DNA of 64,000 nt from Rariglobus sp. (GCA_029266495.1 JAQSWS010000004.1:26863-90862), one strand, 5' to 3'. Shown: positions 1-9,607, counted from the first letter of the stretch. Made by a program: numbers and translations. Notes: generated by a model from the sequence alone, not told the origin.

Positions 1-26
1 TCGTAGTCGAGGGCGGGCATTTCTGA

Positions 27-61
27 AATGACGAATGACAAATGACGAATGTCGAATGCGA
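27..61. repeat. 7-bp tandem repeat, five units
   Basis: Five consecutive 7-base units of the form AATGACG, with variants AATGACA, AATGTCG and AATGCGA, lie between the end of the TPR gene and the left edge of the window. An ATG on the minus strand at position 20 (reading Met-Pro-Ala-Leu-Asp-Tyr) could begin a gene that runs off the window, but six codons without a clear ribosome-binding site are not enough to call it. Confidence 0.6.
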
Positions 62-126
62 AGGTGAACCTTTTAGACGCCACTCGCCGGCGTTCGCGGC
101 GATGTGTGCCAGCGAGTGACGTCGCC

Positions 127-495
127 TCAGCTGTGGGGCTTGAGCTTGGAGAGGAGGGCCTTGAAGGCGGGGGAATTTTTCAGGCTTTCGAGATCGGGGT
201 CCTGGGACATCCAGTCATAATCGGTGTAGCCGAGCTTGACGGCCTCGAGCAGCGCGCGGAGGGCGTCGGCCTTGCGTTTGGAGAGGGCGAGGCTGCAGGC
301 AAGATTGTAACGGGCGGTGGCGTTGGAGGGCTGCAGCTTGACGAGCTTGCGGTCCATCTTAAGGCCGTCGGCGATGCGTCCGGTCTTGGTGTAGAGGCCG
401 CCGAGCAGCTCGATCACATCCTCGTAGCCCGGTTCGCGCTTGAGGACGGATTCGTAGAAGGCGATGTCGAATGCGGGGTCTTCTTTGCGGGACAT
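127..495 (-). CDS. small TPR-like protein
   Basis: A 122-residue soluble protein with no signal peptide. It reads as two to three helical tetratricopeptide-like repeats; the segment ATARYNLACSLALSKRKADA and the following residues show the alternating Ala/Leu/Tyr pattern of a TPR, and the last third (YDWMSQDPDLESLKNSPAF) resembles the closing motif of many TPR proteins. TPRs mediate protein-protein contacts; no partner is evident. It starts 6 bases after the stop of the Fur-family gene on the same strand, so the two are probably co-transcribed. Confidence 0.75.
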   Translation of the reverse strand: MSRKEDPAFDIAFYESVLKREPGYEDVIELLGGLYTKTGRIADGLKMDRKLVKLQPSNATARYNLACSLALSKRKADALRALLEAVKLGYTDYDWMSQDPDLESLKNSPAFKALLSKLKPHS

Positions 496-501
496 GGGCG
501 A

Positions 502-963
502 TTAAGCGTGATTCTTGCAGATGCCCGTTTGCTTGAGCACGTCGCAGTGGGCGCTGACTTGCAGGCGCTGGGAAATCGGGGTGAGGCCGAGCTTGGTGGA
601 AACGGTGCTGCCATACCATTCCATGAAGGGGGCGCTGATCTCGAAGATCTTGTCGCAATCGACGCAAATCACCTGGGCGACCTGCGCGTTATTACTGGTG
701 TTGGGCAGGTAGTATTTGAGATTGGTGCCGATATCCACCTCACGCAGGAGGGCGCTTTCCGTCATGAGCGGGAGGGTGCGATAAACGGTGGCGCGCGAGA
801 CGGAATCGTCGATGGCGCGGGCGTGATCGAGGAGTTCCTCGGCGGTGAAGTGTTCTTTGCGCGCAAACGCCGCCTCAAAGATCGCGAGGCGCTGGTTGGT
901 CATGCGCAGGCCTTTGCTGGCGAGGTAAACTTTAAACTTTTCGCGGGCCGCGTCGTTACTCAC
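502..963 (-). CDS. Fur-family transcriptional regulator
   Basis: A 153-residue Fur-family repressor, read from a GTG at 963 (protein begins [10 protein letters not shown] after the initiator); the longer upstream ORF overlaps priA and is not needed. The winged-helix domain is clear ([16 protein letters not shown], then [12 protein letters not shown] as recognition helix). The dimerisation domain keeps the CVDC pair and a C-terminal HC...GIC segment that could hold a structural zinc. The His-rich regulatory site of Fur, Zur and PerR (HHHxDH just before the CxxC) is replaced by NNAQVAQ, so the usual metal-sensing ligands are missing. Which signal it senses is unknown. It is divergent from priA and followed by a TPR gene. 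Confidence 0.88.
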   Translation of the reverse strand: MSNDAAREKFKVYLASKGLRMTNQRLAIFEAAFARKEHFTAEELLDHARAIDDSVSRATVYRTLPLMTESALLREVDIGTNLKYYLPNTSNNAQVAQVICVDCDKIFEISAPFMEWYGSTVSTKLGLTPISQRLQVSAHCDVLKQTGICKNHA

Positions 964-1072
964 GCCAAAAATCTCAGTGGGGTGCCGGAGACTGTCAACT
1001 GGTTCGTCAGGCCGGCAAATTAGCGGTCCGGATGCTTGCACGCCCGCGGCGGTGAGTCCATCAACCAGCCCC

Positions 1073-3310
1073 ATGACGGTCGGTGTGCATCCCCTCGCGG
1101 GCTTCGACAAGCTTCTGCATTACAAGGTGCCGGAAACGCTGTGCGCGCAGATCTCGGTGGGATCGCTGGTGCGCATCCCCATCGTCAATCGTCTGCATCT
1201 CGGCATCGTGGCGGAAATCGACGCTCCGGTGGATTTTCCGCTCAACCGGATGAAGGCGCTCGCCGATGTCGTTTATCCGTTTCCGGCACTGCCTCCGGAC
1301 CTGCTCGCGCTGGCCCGATGGATGTCGACCTATTATGCGGCCAAGCACGATGCGATCATCGAGGCGATGATGCCCGCGGCGGTGCGCACCGCCGCCAGCC
1401 TCAAGCAGGAAAAGCTCCTTTCCGCCGCCCGCATCCTCCCGGAGGACGAACTGGCTGCGCTTGCCAAACGGGCGCCGGCCCAGGCGAAGCTTTACCAGTT
1501 TCTCGCCCAGCAGTTCAAACCGCAGAAAAAGTCATTGGTGCTCGGCCGGCTGGGTGTCACCGCCGCCGTGGTCGCCGCGCTGGTGAAACGCGGGCTCGTT
1601 CACGAGGAAACCCGCCGGGTGGAACGCATCGCCTACGCGGATGATTGGTCCACGGGCGAGATCGTCGCGTCGCAGCCGCATGCGCTTAATTCCGGGCAGC
1701 AGGCCGCGGTGGAGGAGATTGCCGCGACGCTGGCGGAGGACAAGTTTGTGGTCACATTGCTCCATGGCGTCACGGGCTCGGGGAAAACCGAGGTCTACCT
1801 GCGTGCGATTCATGACGCCCTGGCGGCGGGCGGCGGGGTGATTTTTCTGGTGCCCGAGGTGGCGCTGACACCACAGACGGTGGCGCGTTTGCGTGGCCGG
1901 CTCGAAGCGATTGCGCCCGACCACAAGTGCGTCGTCTGGCACAGCCACCTGAGCGAAGGCGAACGGCTCGACGGCTGGATGTCGCTTGCGACCGGCGAGG
2001 CCCGGGTCGTGGTCGGGGCGCGCTCGGCGATTTTTGCCCCGGTGCAGAACCTGAAACTCATCGTGGTCGATGAGGAGCATGAGCCCGCCTACAAGCAGGA
2101 CGAGACGCCCCGCTACCATGGCCGTGATGTCGCGGTGATGCGGGCGAAGTTGAACAGTGCGCTCTGCCTGCTCGGCTCGGCGACCCCGTCCCTCGAAAGT
2201 TTCGCCAACGCCCAGGCGGGAAAATACCGCCTGCTGCGGCTGCCCGAGCGCGTGGACGCCCGCAAGCTTCCCTATATCGACATCGTTGACATGCGCATCG
2301 AGATCGTGCGCCAGCGCGGGTTCACCTCGCTCTCGCGCAAGCTCGTCGACGCAATGCATGCCCGGTTCGAGAAGCGCGAGCAGACGATTCTGTTTATCAA
2401 CCGGCGCGGGTATTCGCCGTCGATGCAATGCACCAAGTGCGGCCATGTTGAGGAATGTCCGCATTGCAGCATCACGATGACCTATCACCGCAGCGACGAG
2501 CGGCTGCGCTGCCATTTATGCGGCCACGAGGCGGCGGCCCCGGCGCGCTGCCCGGCCTGCGGGGCGCCGGAGATCCGCTGGAAGGGGATGGGCACGCAAC
2601 GCGTGGAGGAGTCCGTGCGTCGCGTGCTGCCCAAGGCGCGTCTCGAGCGGATGGATACGGACACGATGTCGAAGAAGAACCGGTTTCGTGAGATCCTTTC
2701 CGATTTTCGCGCGGGCAAGATCGATGTGCTCATCGGCACGCAGATGATCGCGAAGGGACTGGATTTTCCGAATGTCACGCTGGTCGGCCTGATTGACGCG
2801 GACATTTCGATGCACATCCCGGATTTCCGGGCCAACGAGCGCACGTTTCAACTGCTCGTGCAGGTGGCGGGACGGGCGGGGCGCGGCGACCGGGCGGGCG
2901 AAGTCGTGGTGCAGACCTTCACGCCGCAGGCCGAGGCGATTCAGTTTTCGAGACAGGCGGATTTCGAGGGGTTTGCGGCGAGCGAGCTCAAGATGCGGAA
3001 GGATTTTCGTTACCCGCCGTATCGCCATTTGATTCACCATCTCTTTCGCGGGCCGAGCGAGGAGAAGCTCAAGTTTTTCACCGAGCAATGGACGCGGCAC
3101 GTGGAGAAAGCCCTGGAGGGGCGGGTCGAGTTGCGCGGGCCGTCACCGTCGCCGATCGAGAAAATCAAGGACGAGTATCGTTACCAGGTGTGGTATTTTA
3201 CCAATGGGGTGACGCGGGTGATTGCCGATTTGAATGCGTTGCGGACGGCCTTTGCGTGGCCCGATGACATCACGCAGGTCCTTGATGTGGATCCGGTGAA
3301 CCTGACTTGA
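1073..3310 (+). CDS. priA: primosomal protein N' (replication restart helicase PriA)
   Basis: A 745-residue superfamily 2 DNA helicase that reloads the replisome at stalled forks. The start at 1073 gives [20 protein letters not shown], the normal PriA N-terminus; the ORF extends 32 codons upstream but that part overlaps the regulator. Visible motifs: Walker [12 protein letters not shown] near residue 232, DEEH Walker B near 331, a zinc-binding block of four CxxC-type pairs ([13 protein letters not shown] ... CHLCG ... CPACG) around residues 453-505, and the helicase motif VI region [13 protein letters not shown]. Length and motif order are normal for PriA. Confidence 0.96.
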   Translation: MTVGVHPLAGFDKLLHYKVPETLCAQISVGSLVRIPIVNRLHLGIVAEIDAPVDFPLNRMKALADVVYPFPALPPDLLALARWMSTYYAAKHDAIIEAMMPAAVRTAASLKQEKLLSAARILPEDELAALAKRAPAQAKLYQFLAQQFKPQKKSLVLGRLGVTAAVVAALVKRGLVHEETRRVERIAYADDWSTGEIVASQPHALNSGQQAAVEEIAATLAEDKFVVTLLHGVTGSGKTEVYLRAIHDALAAGGGVIFLVPEVALTPQTVARLRGRLEAIAPDHKCVVWHSHLSEGERLDGWMSLATGEARVVVGARSAIFAPVQNLKLIVVDEEHEPAYKQDETPRYHGRDVAVMRAKLNSALCLLGSATPSLESFANAQAGKYRLLRLPERVDARKLPYIDIVDMRIEIVRQRGFTSLSRKLVDAMHARFEKREQTILFINRRGYSPSMQCTKCGHVEECPHCSITMTYHRSDERLRCHLCGHEAAAPARCPACGAPEIRWKGMGTQRVEESVRRVLPKARLERMDTDTMSKKNRFREILSDFRAGKIDVLIGTQMIAKGLDFPNVTLVGLIDADISMHIPDFRANERTFQLLVQVAGRAGRGDRAGEVVVQTFTPQAEAIQFSRQADFEGFAASELKMRKDFRYPPYRHLIHHLFRGPSEEKLKFFTEQWTRHVEKALEGRVELRGPSPSPIEKIKDEYRYQVWYFTNGVTRVIADLNALRTAFAWPDDITQVLDVDPVNLT

Positions 3311-3346
3311 AACGAAGGTCGCCGGACTGGCGGCCCACGTCCGGAA

Positions 3347-4231
3347 TCATTTCAGGCGGGTGAGGGCCTCGGTGGCCTCGGAGAAGGCGGGCTCGAGGGC
3401 GAGGGCCGCTTGATAGGAGCGACGGGCGTCGGCGGGGCGTTTGTCTTTTTCGGCGATGAGGCCCAGGCGATAGTGAACGGCCGCGTGGTCGGGTTCCTCG
3501 ACGCGCGGAGTGAGTTCGAGGCAGCGGCGGAGGGCGGTTTCGCCGCGGACGGGATCGCGGTCGGTTTCGGAGACGATGCGGCCGAGTGTGTAGAGGGCGA
3601 GGTAGTGGTCGGGATGGTCGCGAAGGAAGGCTTCGCAGCCGGCGAGGGCCTCTTCGTAACGCTGGTCGGCGCAAAGGGTGTTCGCGCGAATGATCGCGCC
3701 GCGGGCGGGATCGCGTTTGGTGATCTCGTCGATGTGGGCGTAGGCGCGGTCGAAACTGCCGCCGGCGAAACCGGGGGCGCGCGTGTAGAATTGGACCAGG
3801 CCCTCGCGGTAGCCGATGATATCGGGGGCGAGCGTCACGGCTTGCTCGAGGGCGTTGCGTCCGCGGCGGGCGAAGCCGATCGCGCGGAAGGAGACGCCCA
3901 GTTCGGTGGCGCGTTGAAAGCTGGCGCTGGCGTAGTCGGCGAGCAGTGCGTGGTTCCTGGGATCGAGTTCGACGGCCTTCGCGAAGGTGTCGGCGGCGGC
4001 TTCGCGATGGCGCATCTTGAGCTCGCAGAGACCGAGGGTCCGAAGGGCCCGGACGTTTTTGGGCTCGCGGGCAACGATGGCGACGAGTTGTTCACGGGCT
4101 TCGGGGACGCGTTTGGCCTCGAAAAGGGCGAGGGCGGTCTCGAGGGAAGGCGTGTCGGCGGCGTGGAGGAACGGAGTCGGAGGGAGAAAGAGAACGAGGA
4201 AGAGAGCGATCCGGGGGCGGGCGGAGATCAT
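3347..4231 (-). CDS. exported TPR protein, last gene of efflux operon
   Basis: A 294-residue protein with an N-terminal signal peptide (IALFLVLFLPPTPFLHAADT) followed by repeated TPR-like helices, for example ALGLCELKMRHREAAADTF-type and YRLGLIAEKDKRPADARRSY segments. It probably works in the periplasm as a scaffold. Its ATG overlaps the stop of the MacB-like permease by the tetranucleotide ATGA, so translation is coupled to the efflux operon. No enzymatic motif is seen. Confidence 0.8.
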   Translation of the reverse strand: MISARPRIALFLVLFLPPTPFLHAADTPSLETALALFEAKRVPEAREQLVAIVAREPKNVRALRTLGLCELKMRHREAAADTFAKAVELDPRNHALLADYASASFQRATELGVSFRAIGFARRGRNALEQAVTLAPDIIGYREGLVQFYTRAPGFAGGSFDRAYAHIDEITKRDPARGAIIRANTLCADQRYEEALAGCEAFLRDHPDHYLALYTLGRIVSETDRDPVRGETALRRCLELTPRVEEPDHAAVHYRLGLIAEKDKRPADARRSYQAALALEPAFSEATEALTRLK

Positions 4232-5436
4232 TCGAAGCGGAGGGCGTCGATGGGGTCGAGCTGGGCGGCCTTGTGGGCGGGATAGAAACCGAAGGCGATG
4301 CCGACCGCGCCGGAGAAGAGGAAGGCGACGATCACGGCGGTGGTGGAGACGAGCACGGGCCAGCCGTTGAGGTGGGAAACGAGTTGCGACGAGCCGATGC
4401 CGACGAGGATGCCAAGGGTGCCGCCCATGAGGCTGAGGACCATCGCCTCGATGAGAAACTGGAGACGGATGTCGCGGTCGTGGGCGCCGATGGCGAGGCG
4501 GATGCCGATCTCGCGGGTGCGCTCGGTGACGGACACGAGCATGATGTTCATGATGCCGATGCCGCCGACGATGAGGGAGACGCCGGCGATGGCGCCGAGG
4601 AGGGCGGTCATGGTGCGCGAGGTGGCGGTGGCGGCCTCGGCGAGTTCGAGCTGGTTGCGCACGGTGAAGTCGGGGTCGCGCCCCTGGCGGCGCTGCTGGA
4701 GCAGGTCGGTAATTTCCTGCTGGATACGCGGCATTTGTTCGGGGGTGACGGCCTGGATCTGGATGGAATTCAGGTTGGTGCGGCGGGAGACGCGGCGCAT
4801 GGCGCTCGTGTAGGGAATGATGACGGCATCGTCCTGGTCGGTGCCGAAATAGTTGAAGCCCTTTGCGGAGAGGACGCCGATGACCTTGAAGGGAATGTTG
4901 CGGATGCGGAGCGTCTTGCCGATCGGGTCGGTGCCGGAGAAAATCTGGTCGGCAATGGTCTGTCCGATGACGGCGACCTTGGCGGCGCTGCGGACCTCGG
5001 CTTCGTTGAACATGAGGCCATCGGCAAGGGCCCAGACGCGGATGCCGAGGAACTCCGGGGATTCGCCGTAGATGGTGGTGTTCCAGTTGAGTCCGTTGGC
5101 GAGCACCTGCTGGCGGTCGCGCACCTCGGCGCTGACGGCGACGACTCCGCTGATCTCGTTTTGAATGGCGAGGGCGTCCTCGGGGGTGAGGGAACTGGCG
5201 GAACCCCAGCCGCCGCGGGCGCCGCCGGAGGTGAAGTTGCCGGGAAAGACGGTGACGACGTTCTGGCCGAGGCTGGCGATGGAGGCTTCGACTTGGGATT
5301 TGGCTCCGTTGCCGATGCTGACCATGGCGATGACAGCACCGACCCCGATGATCATGCCGAGGGCGGTGAGGACCGAGCGCATCTTGTTACGACGAAGCGC
5401 GCGGAGGGCGATGATGGTGGTGGCGACGACGCGCAT
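4228..5436 (-). CDS. MacB/FtsX-type ABC transporter permease
   Basis: A 402-residue inner-membrane permease of the MacB/LolC type. It has one N-terminal membrane segment (MRSVLTALGMIIGVGAVIAM), a long periplasmic domain up to about residue 275, and three C-terminal membrane helices (around 280-300, 330-350 and 365-385) flanking the family motif RTREIGIRLAIGA. It ends with HKAAQLDPIDALRFE, the usual C-terminus of this family. In classical MacB the ATPase and permease are fused; here the ATPase is the separate gene upstream. It forms a tripartite system with the ATPase and the MacA-like adaptor. Confidence 0.92.
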   Translation of the reverse strand: MRVVATTIIALRALRRNKMRSVLTALGMIIGVGAVIAMVSIGNGAKSQVEASIASLGQNVVTVFPGNFTSGGARGGWGSASSLTPEDALAIQNEISGVVAVSAEVRDRQQVLANGLNWNTTIYGESPEFLGIRVWALADGLMFNEAEVRSAAKVAVIGQTIADQIFSGTDPIGKTLRIRNIPFKVIGVLSAKGFNYFGTDQDDAVIIPYTSAMRRVSRRTNLNSIQIQAVTPEQMPRIQQEITDLLQQRRQGRDPDFTVRNQLELAEAATATSRTMTALLGAIAGVSLIVGGIGIMNIMLVSVTERTREIGIRLAIGAHDRDIRLQFLIEAMVLSLMGGTLGILVGIGSSQLVSHLNGWPVLVSTTAVIVAFLFSGAVGIAFGFYPAHKAAQLDPIDALRFE

Positions 5437-5556
5437 GACTCAAATGACCAATGGGGCGGACGGGGGCGCCGCGGTGGCGATTGCCGCCAGGTGGGCGAGG
5501 CGTGGCGCGAGGGCCGGTCCTGCAGGGGGCGGAGATTTGGAGAGGGGCATGGGAGA

Positions 5557-6348
5557 TCAGTCCTCCGCGTTGGCGTGAGGGAAGAGGGCGTGGGTGAGTT
5601 TGGCGGCGGCCTCGGCTTCCGCGACCTTGAGCAGTTCTTCGGCCGCGAAGGAGCGGTCGTTGACGGCGGCGTCGCGCACGACGATGCCGTCGCGCACGAT
5701 GAGGTTGCGCTTGCAGTAGCGGGCGATGTCGAGCTCGTGGGTCACCATCACGATCGTGATGCCCTCGTCGTTGAGTTTTTGGAACACGCCCATGACCTCG
5801 ACGGACGTCTTGGTGTCGAGATTGCCGGTGGGTTCGTCGGCGAGGATGACCTGGGGGTTGTTGACCAGGGCGCGGGCGATGGCGACGCGCTGCTGCTGTC
5901 CGCCCGAGAGCTGGTTGGGCAGGTGATCGTAGCGTTTGGCGAGGCCGACGATCTCAAGGGCGTGCATCGCGCGGTCGCGCATCTCCTTCGCGGAGACGCG
6001 GCGGGGGGCGTAGAGCATGGGGAGCTCGACGTTTTCCAGCGCGGTGGTGCGGGAGAGAAGATTAAAGCCCTGGAAGACGAAACCGATCTTTTGGTTGCGG
6101 ATGTCGGCGCGTTCGTTGCGGCCGAGGCTGGAGACGTTGATGCCGTCGAGGGAGTAGGTGCCGCTGGTCGGCCGGTCGAGGCAGCCGAGCGTGTTCATGA
6201 GCGTGGATTTGCCCGAGCCGGAGGCGCCCATGATGGCGATGAATTCGCCCTTGTGGATGTCGAGGGAGATGCCACGGACGGCGTGGACCTTCACCTCGCC
6301 GCTGGCGTAGGTTTTGTGGATGTCCGTCAGCTTGACGATGGGCTCCAT
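5557..6348 (-). CDS. MacB/LolD-type ABC transporter ATP-binding protein
   Basis: A 263-residue ABC ATPase. Walker A is GASGSGKST (near residue 40), the Q-loop is GFVFQGFNLL, the signature is LSGGQQQRVAIARAL and Walker B is ILADEPTGNLD followed by the H-loop MVTHE. The sequence is of the MacB/LolD/FtsE subgroup that drives mechanotransmission rather than bulk transport. A C-terminal tail of about 30 residues lies beyond the normal domain end. It sits between the adaptor gene (18 bases upstream) and the permease gene (120 bases downstream) in one operon. Confidence 0.94.
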   Translation of the reverse strand: MEPIVKLTDIHKTYASGEVKVHAVRGISLDIHKGEFIAIMGASGSGKSTLMNTLGCLDRPTSGTYSLDGINVSSLGRNERADIRNQKIGFVFQGFNLLSRTTALENVELPMLYAPRRVSAKEMRDRAMHALEIVGLAKRYDHLPNQLSGGQQQRVAIARALVNNPQVILADEPTGNLDTKTSVEVMGVFQKLNDEGITIVMVTHELDIARYCKRNLIVRDGIVVRDAAVNDRSFAAEELLKVAEAEAAAKLTHALFPHANAED

Positions 6349-6366
6349 GGGCGGGGCGGGCGAAGA

Positions 6367-7719
6367 TCAGCGACGGCCGCCACCGCCGAAGGGATTGGGC
6401 GTGGAGGAACCGGTGCTGCCTTTGGCGCTGGGTTGAAAGGCGCTGGTGATGACCGAGTCGCCCTCTTCAAGGCCCTCGATGATTTCGGTGGCGCTGCCAT
6501 CTGTGATGCCGGTCTTGATGGTGATCGGGATGACCACGGGGGAGGCGGGCGTGCCGCCGAGTTTGTAGACGGTGCGGGTGAGGACGCCGCCGGGTTCGTC
6601 GTCGCCGCTGCGGGTGAGGCGGGCGGGAAGTTCGAGGTGGCGTTCCTTGGCGAGCTGGATGAGGCGGGCGCGGACCTCGGGGGCGATGCGGCGGGAGCCG
6701 GGATTGGCCCCGGCCTCGGTCATGAGTTGCTGGATTTGTTCGCGGGTGGCGGGTTTGGCGGCATCGGCGGCGAGACTGGCCGAGGGGAGGAGGTTTTCGG
6801 GGATGCGGACGCGCAGAGCGCTGTTGGCGACACGGAGGACATCCTCCTTGCGGGCGATGATGATGGAGACGTTGGCGGTCATGCCGGGCTTGAGCTTCAA
6901 GTCGTCGTTGTTGACATCAATGATGGTGACGTAGGTGACGACATTCTGGACGATGACCGGGGAGTTGCGAATCTGTGAAACCTTGCCGCGGAACTGGCGG
7001 TTGGGGTAGGCGTCGACAGTGAAATTGACCGACTGGCCGATCTCGACGGAGCCGATGTCGCCCTCGGCGACGTCGGCTTCGATCTGCATTTTGGTGAGGT
7101 CGGCCGCGAGGGAGAACAGCTTGGGGGCGTTGAGGCTGGCGGCGACGGTTTTGCCGACTTCGGCAAGGCGGTCCATGACGATGCCGTCGATAGGGGCGTA
7201 GAGATTGCAACGGGCGAGATCGACCTCGGCGGTTTGCACGGAGGCTTGCTGGATTTGCAACTGGGCCTCGGCCTGGGTGAGCTGGGCCTCGGCCTGATCG
7301 AGCTCCTGCTGGGAGACGAGTTGCTGGGCGCGGAGGGTGCGGGTGCGCTCGGTGTTGAGCTTGACGAGGTTGTAGTTGGCGCGGGTGTTGGCGAGCTGGG
7401 CCTTGGCCGAGTTCAGTCGGACCGCATAGGTGGCGGGGTCGATGCGGGCGAGGAGATCGCCCTGTTTCACCTGGGAGTTGAAATCCACGAGGACCTCCTG
7501 AATGAGGCCGGAAATCTGCGAGCTGATCTCGACGGTGGTGACAGGCTGGAGGTCGCCGGTGGCGGTGACGGACTGGACGATGTCGCTGCGCGAAATCGTG
7601 GCGGTGACGAACTCCGCGGGCGGGACGGCGCTGCGTTTGGAAAAGTAGTAGTAGCCACCGCCCAGCATCGCGAGGATGACAAGGACAAGCCAGAGTTTGA
7701 AGGAGCCGGGTTTCGCCAT
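6367..7719 (-). CDS. MacA-like efflux periplasmic adaptor (membrane fusion protein)
   Basis: A 450-residue HlyD/MacA-family adaptor starting at MAKPGSFKLW (7719). One membrane anchor (residues about 7-25) is followed by the lipoyl/barrel-sandwich segment (VTATGDLQPVTTVEISSQIS), an alpha-helical hairpin rich in Gln and Leu (about 95-165), a second lipoyl half (APIDGIVMDRLAEVGKTV) and the beta-barrel domain. A C-terminal extension contains a charged insertion (EQIQQLMTEAGANPGSRR) and a Gly-rich end (GGGGRR). It links the MacB-like pump to an outer-membrane channel that is not encoded here. First gene of the operon. Confidence 0.92.
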   Translation of the reverse strand: MAKPGSFKLWLVLVILAMLGGGYYYFSKRSAVPPAEFVTATISRSDIVQSVTATGDLQPVTTVEISSQISGLIQEVLVDFNSQVKQGDLLARIDPATYAVRLNSAKAQLANTRANYNLVKLNTERTRTLRAQQLVSQQELDQAEAQLTQAEAQLQIQQASVQTAEVDLARCNLYAPIDGIVMDRLAEVGKTVAASLNAPKLFSLAADLTKMQIEADVAEGDIGSVEIGQSVNFTVDAYPNRQFRGKVSQIRNSPVIVQNVVTYVTIIDVNNDDLKLKPGMTANVSIIIARKEDVLRVANSALRVRIPENLLPSASLAADAAKPATREQIQQLMTEAGANPGSRRIAPEVRARLIQLAKERHLELPARLTRSGDDEPGGVLTRTVYKLGGTPASPVVIPITIKTGITDGSATEIIEGLEEGDSVITSAFQPSAKGSTGSSTPNPFGGGGRR

Positions 7720-7883
7720 GATGGGAAGTGATCGAGGTAAGTCGGAGACCGGACGCAGCGGAGCGCGCAGGGAAAGAAAAATTAATTCCCCTGACGGCGC
7801 TCGACGCAACGCCTGAATCCGCGGAGACGCGGGAAAGCGCGCGATGTTACGAGCCGCGCGTTAATATCGCCGGCAAGGACGGA

Positions 7884-8378
7884 TCACGCCTGTGCCGCCG
7901 GGCGAGGGAACGCGGCGGAGAGGGCGGCGGCAACGTTGGCCGGCACGAAATGCGAGATGTCGCCGCCGTAGCGGGCGACTTGTTTCACCAGGGAGGAACT
8001 GGTGTAACTGAATTGCTCGTGCGGCATCACAAAGAGCGTTTCGATCCGTGGCTGCAGGTGGCGGTTCATCAGCGCCATGTTGAACTCGAACTCGAAGTCG
8101 GAGAGGGCGCGCAGTCCGCGGATGATGGCGTCGGCTTTCTGGGCGACGGCAAACTCGACCAGCAGGCCGTCAAAAATGGTGGCGGTGACGTGCGGGTATT
8201 TGCCGAGGTTGGCCTGGACGAGGGCGAGGCGCTGTTCGGGCGAAAAGACGGGACCTTTGCCGGGATTGTGGGCGATGGCGACGGTGATGCGGTCAAAAAG
8301 CTTGGCCGCGCGGTCGAGGACATCGAGGTGACCGTTGGTAAGGGGATCGAACGTGCCGGGATAAATGCAGTGACGCAT
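7884..8378 (-). CDS. coaD: pantetheine-phosphate adenylyltransferase
   Basis: A 164-residue enzyme that transfers AMP to 4'-phosphopantetheine, the penultimate step of coenzyme A synthesis. The start at 8378 gives MRHCIYPGTFDPLTNGH, with the TxGH nucleotidyltransferase motif. GLRALSDFEFEFNMALMNR and the YTSSSLVKQ segment (ISSTxxR-equivalent) are both characteristic of CoaD. The long in-frame extension upstream to 8978 is antisense to pgsA and is not coding. Divergent from pgsA. Confidence 0.95.
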   Translation of the reverse strand: MRHCIYPGTFDPLTNGHLDVLDRAAKLFDRITVAIAHNPGKGPVFSPEQRLALVQANLGKYPHVTATIFDGLLVEFAVAQKADAIIRGLRALSDFEFEFNMALMNRHLQPRIETLFVMPHEQFSYTSSSLVKQVARYGGDISHFVPANVAAALSAAFPRPAAQA

Positions 8379-8492
8379 GCGCTTGACCATCATCGATGGG
8401 CGCCGGACCGGGGCGAGAACCAAATCGTGGCGTTTACGGGGTTGCCTTTGATGAGGGGCGTCACTGTCTTCGGCGCAACCTCGTTTGGAACC

Positions 8493-9080
8493 ATGAACCT
8501 GCCCAATATCATCACCCTGTCGCGCATTCCGCTGATGTTCGTGGTGGTCTGGTTGATGTATCAGCAGTGGACGGGGGCGGCGACGCTGGCGTTCTGGTTG
8601 TTCATCGCCGCGGCGATCGGCGACTGGCTGGACGGCTACATCGCACGCAAGCGCAACCTCATTTCGATTTTCGGCAAGTTCATGGATGCGCTGACGGACA
8701 AGATCTTCGTCGTGGGCATCATGATTGCGTTTGTGGACAAGGACATCGTGCCGATCTATTTCGTGCTGATCGTGCTGTGTCGTGAGTTTTTGATCTCGGG
8801 CATGCGCATGATGGCGGCGGCCAAGGGCGTGGTGGTGGCGGCGGAGCGCGGCGGGAAGACCAAGACGCTTACGCAGCTGATCGCAGTCGGGTTTTTGTTG
8901 TTCGTGCCGATGCTGCAAGGCGACATCGCGCAGTGGGTCGCGTTTGATTTTTCGCCTTACAGCCAAGTGATCCATCACGTGGGTTTGTGGCTGTTCATCC
9001 TTGGGGTTTATTTCACGGTGCGCTCGGGCTGGGACTATTTGTCGAAGTATCGCGGGGTGGTTTTTGAAGACGTGGGATGA
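8493..9080 (+). CDS. pgsA: CDP-diacylglycerol-glycerol-3-phosphate 3-phosphatidyltransferase
   Basis: A 195-residue inner-membrane enzyme making phosphatidylglycerol phosphate. The protein starts MNLPNIITLSRIPLM, the usual PgsA N-terminus. The CDP-alcohol phosphatidyltransferase signature is seen as GDWLDGYIAR followed by GKFMDALTDK, giving the D-DG-AR-G-D-D pattern. Four to five hydrophobic helices follow. The stop overlaps the ATG of pgpA (ATGA), which fits consecutive steps of phosphatidylglycerol synthesis. Confidence 0.95.
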   Translation: MNLPNIITLSRIPLMFVVVWLMYQQWTGAATLAFWLFIAAAIGDWLDGYIARKRNLISIFGKFMDALTDKIFVVGIMIAFVDKDIVPIYFVLIVLCREFLISGMRMMAAAKGVVVAAERGGKTKTLTQLIAVGFLLFVPMLQGDIAQWVAFDFSPYSQVIHHVGLWLFILGVYFTVRSGWDYLSKYRGVVFEDVG

Positions 9081-9607
9081 GTGCGATGAAGCAACCGGTG
9101 TGGCCTCGGTTTCTGCCGACGGCGTGGGTGGTTTCGTGCGCCACGCTCGGACCGGTGGGGCGTATCCGCAGGGCTCCCGGGACCTGGGGTTCGGTGGCGG
9201 GCCTGTTGTATTTTATCACAGTATTTGCAGACCGGATCGGCAACGTGGGACTGGTGCTGTTCAGCCTGGCGGGGCTTTATTTCGCGGCCGCGATTTGCGG
9301 GGAGGCGGAGTTCCGGCTCGGCGAACGCGATCCGGGCAAGGTGGTGTTGGACGAGTTTGTGGCCATGCCGTTGTGTTTCATCGGCTGGGAGCGCTTGAAG
9401 GCCGGCGATGCCATGCCCACCTGGGCGATTTTCCTGACCGGGTTCGCGTTGTTCCGGCTGTTTGATATCACCAAGCCTTTCGGGATAAAAAAGCTGCAAG
9501 ACCTGCCCGGTGGCTGGGGCGTGGCGATCGACGACACGGCGGCGGCGCTGGCGGCATGTGCGACCCTGCACGCGGCGCATCTGGCGTGGATGCACTGGGG
9601 GGCGTGA
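9077..9607 (+). CDS. pgpA: phosphatidylglycerophosphatase A
   Basis: A 176-residue membrane phosphatase that removes the phosphate from phosphatidylglycerol phosphate, the product of the gene upstream. Family motifs are seen: APGTWGSVAGL, ERDPGKVVLDEFVAM, LFRLFDITKPFGIKKLQ and LPGGWGVAIDDTAA. Its ATG overlaps the pgsA stop by four bases, so the two steps are translationally coupled. Confidence 0.94.
   Translation: MSAMKQPVWPRFLPTAWVVSCATLGPVGRIRRAPGTWGSVAGLLYFITVFADRIGNVGLVLFSLAGLYFAAAICGEAEFRLGERDPGKVVLDEFVAMPLCFIGWERLKAGDAMPTWAIFLTGFALFRLFDITKPFGIKKLQDLPGGWGVAIDDTAAALAACATLHAAHLAWMHWGA

Noticed and set aside
1..20. Possible gene start (Met-Pro-Ala-Leu-Asp-Tyr) leaving the window on the minus strand
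   Set aside because: Only six codons are visible and no ribosome-binding site is seen.
5440..5550. 36-residue minus-strand ORF between the ABC ATPase and permease genes
   Set aside because: It has an ATG with a weak GAGGA upstream, but it is only a Pro/Ala-rich peptide with no family; it may be a spacer.
4273..6978. 901-residue plus-strand ORF across the efflux operon
   Set aside because: It is antisense to three well-supported genes and is a low-complexity Gly/Asp/Glu-rich frame typical of high-GC shadows.
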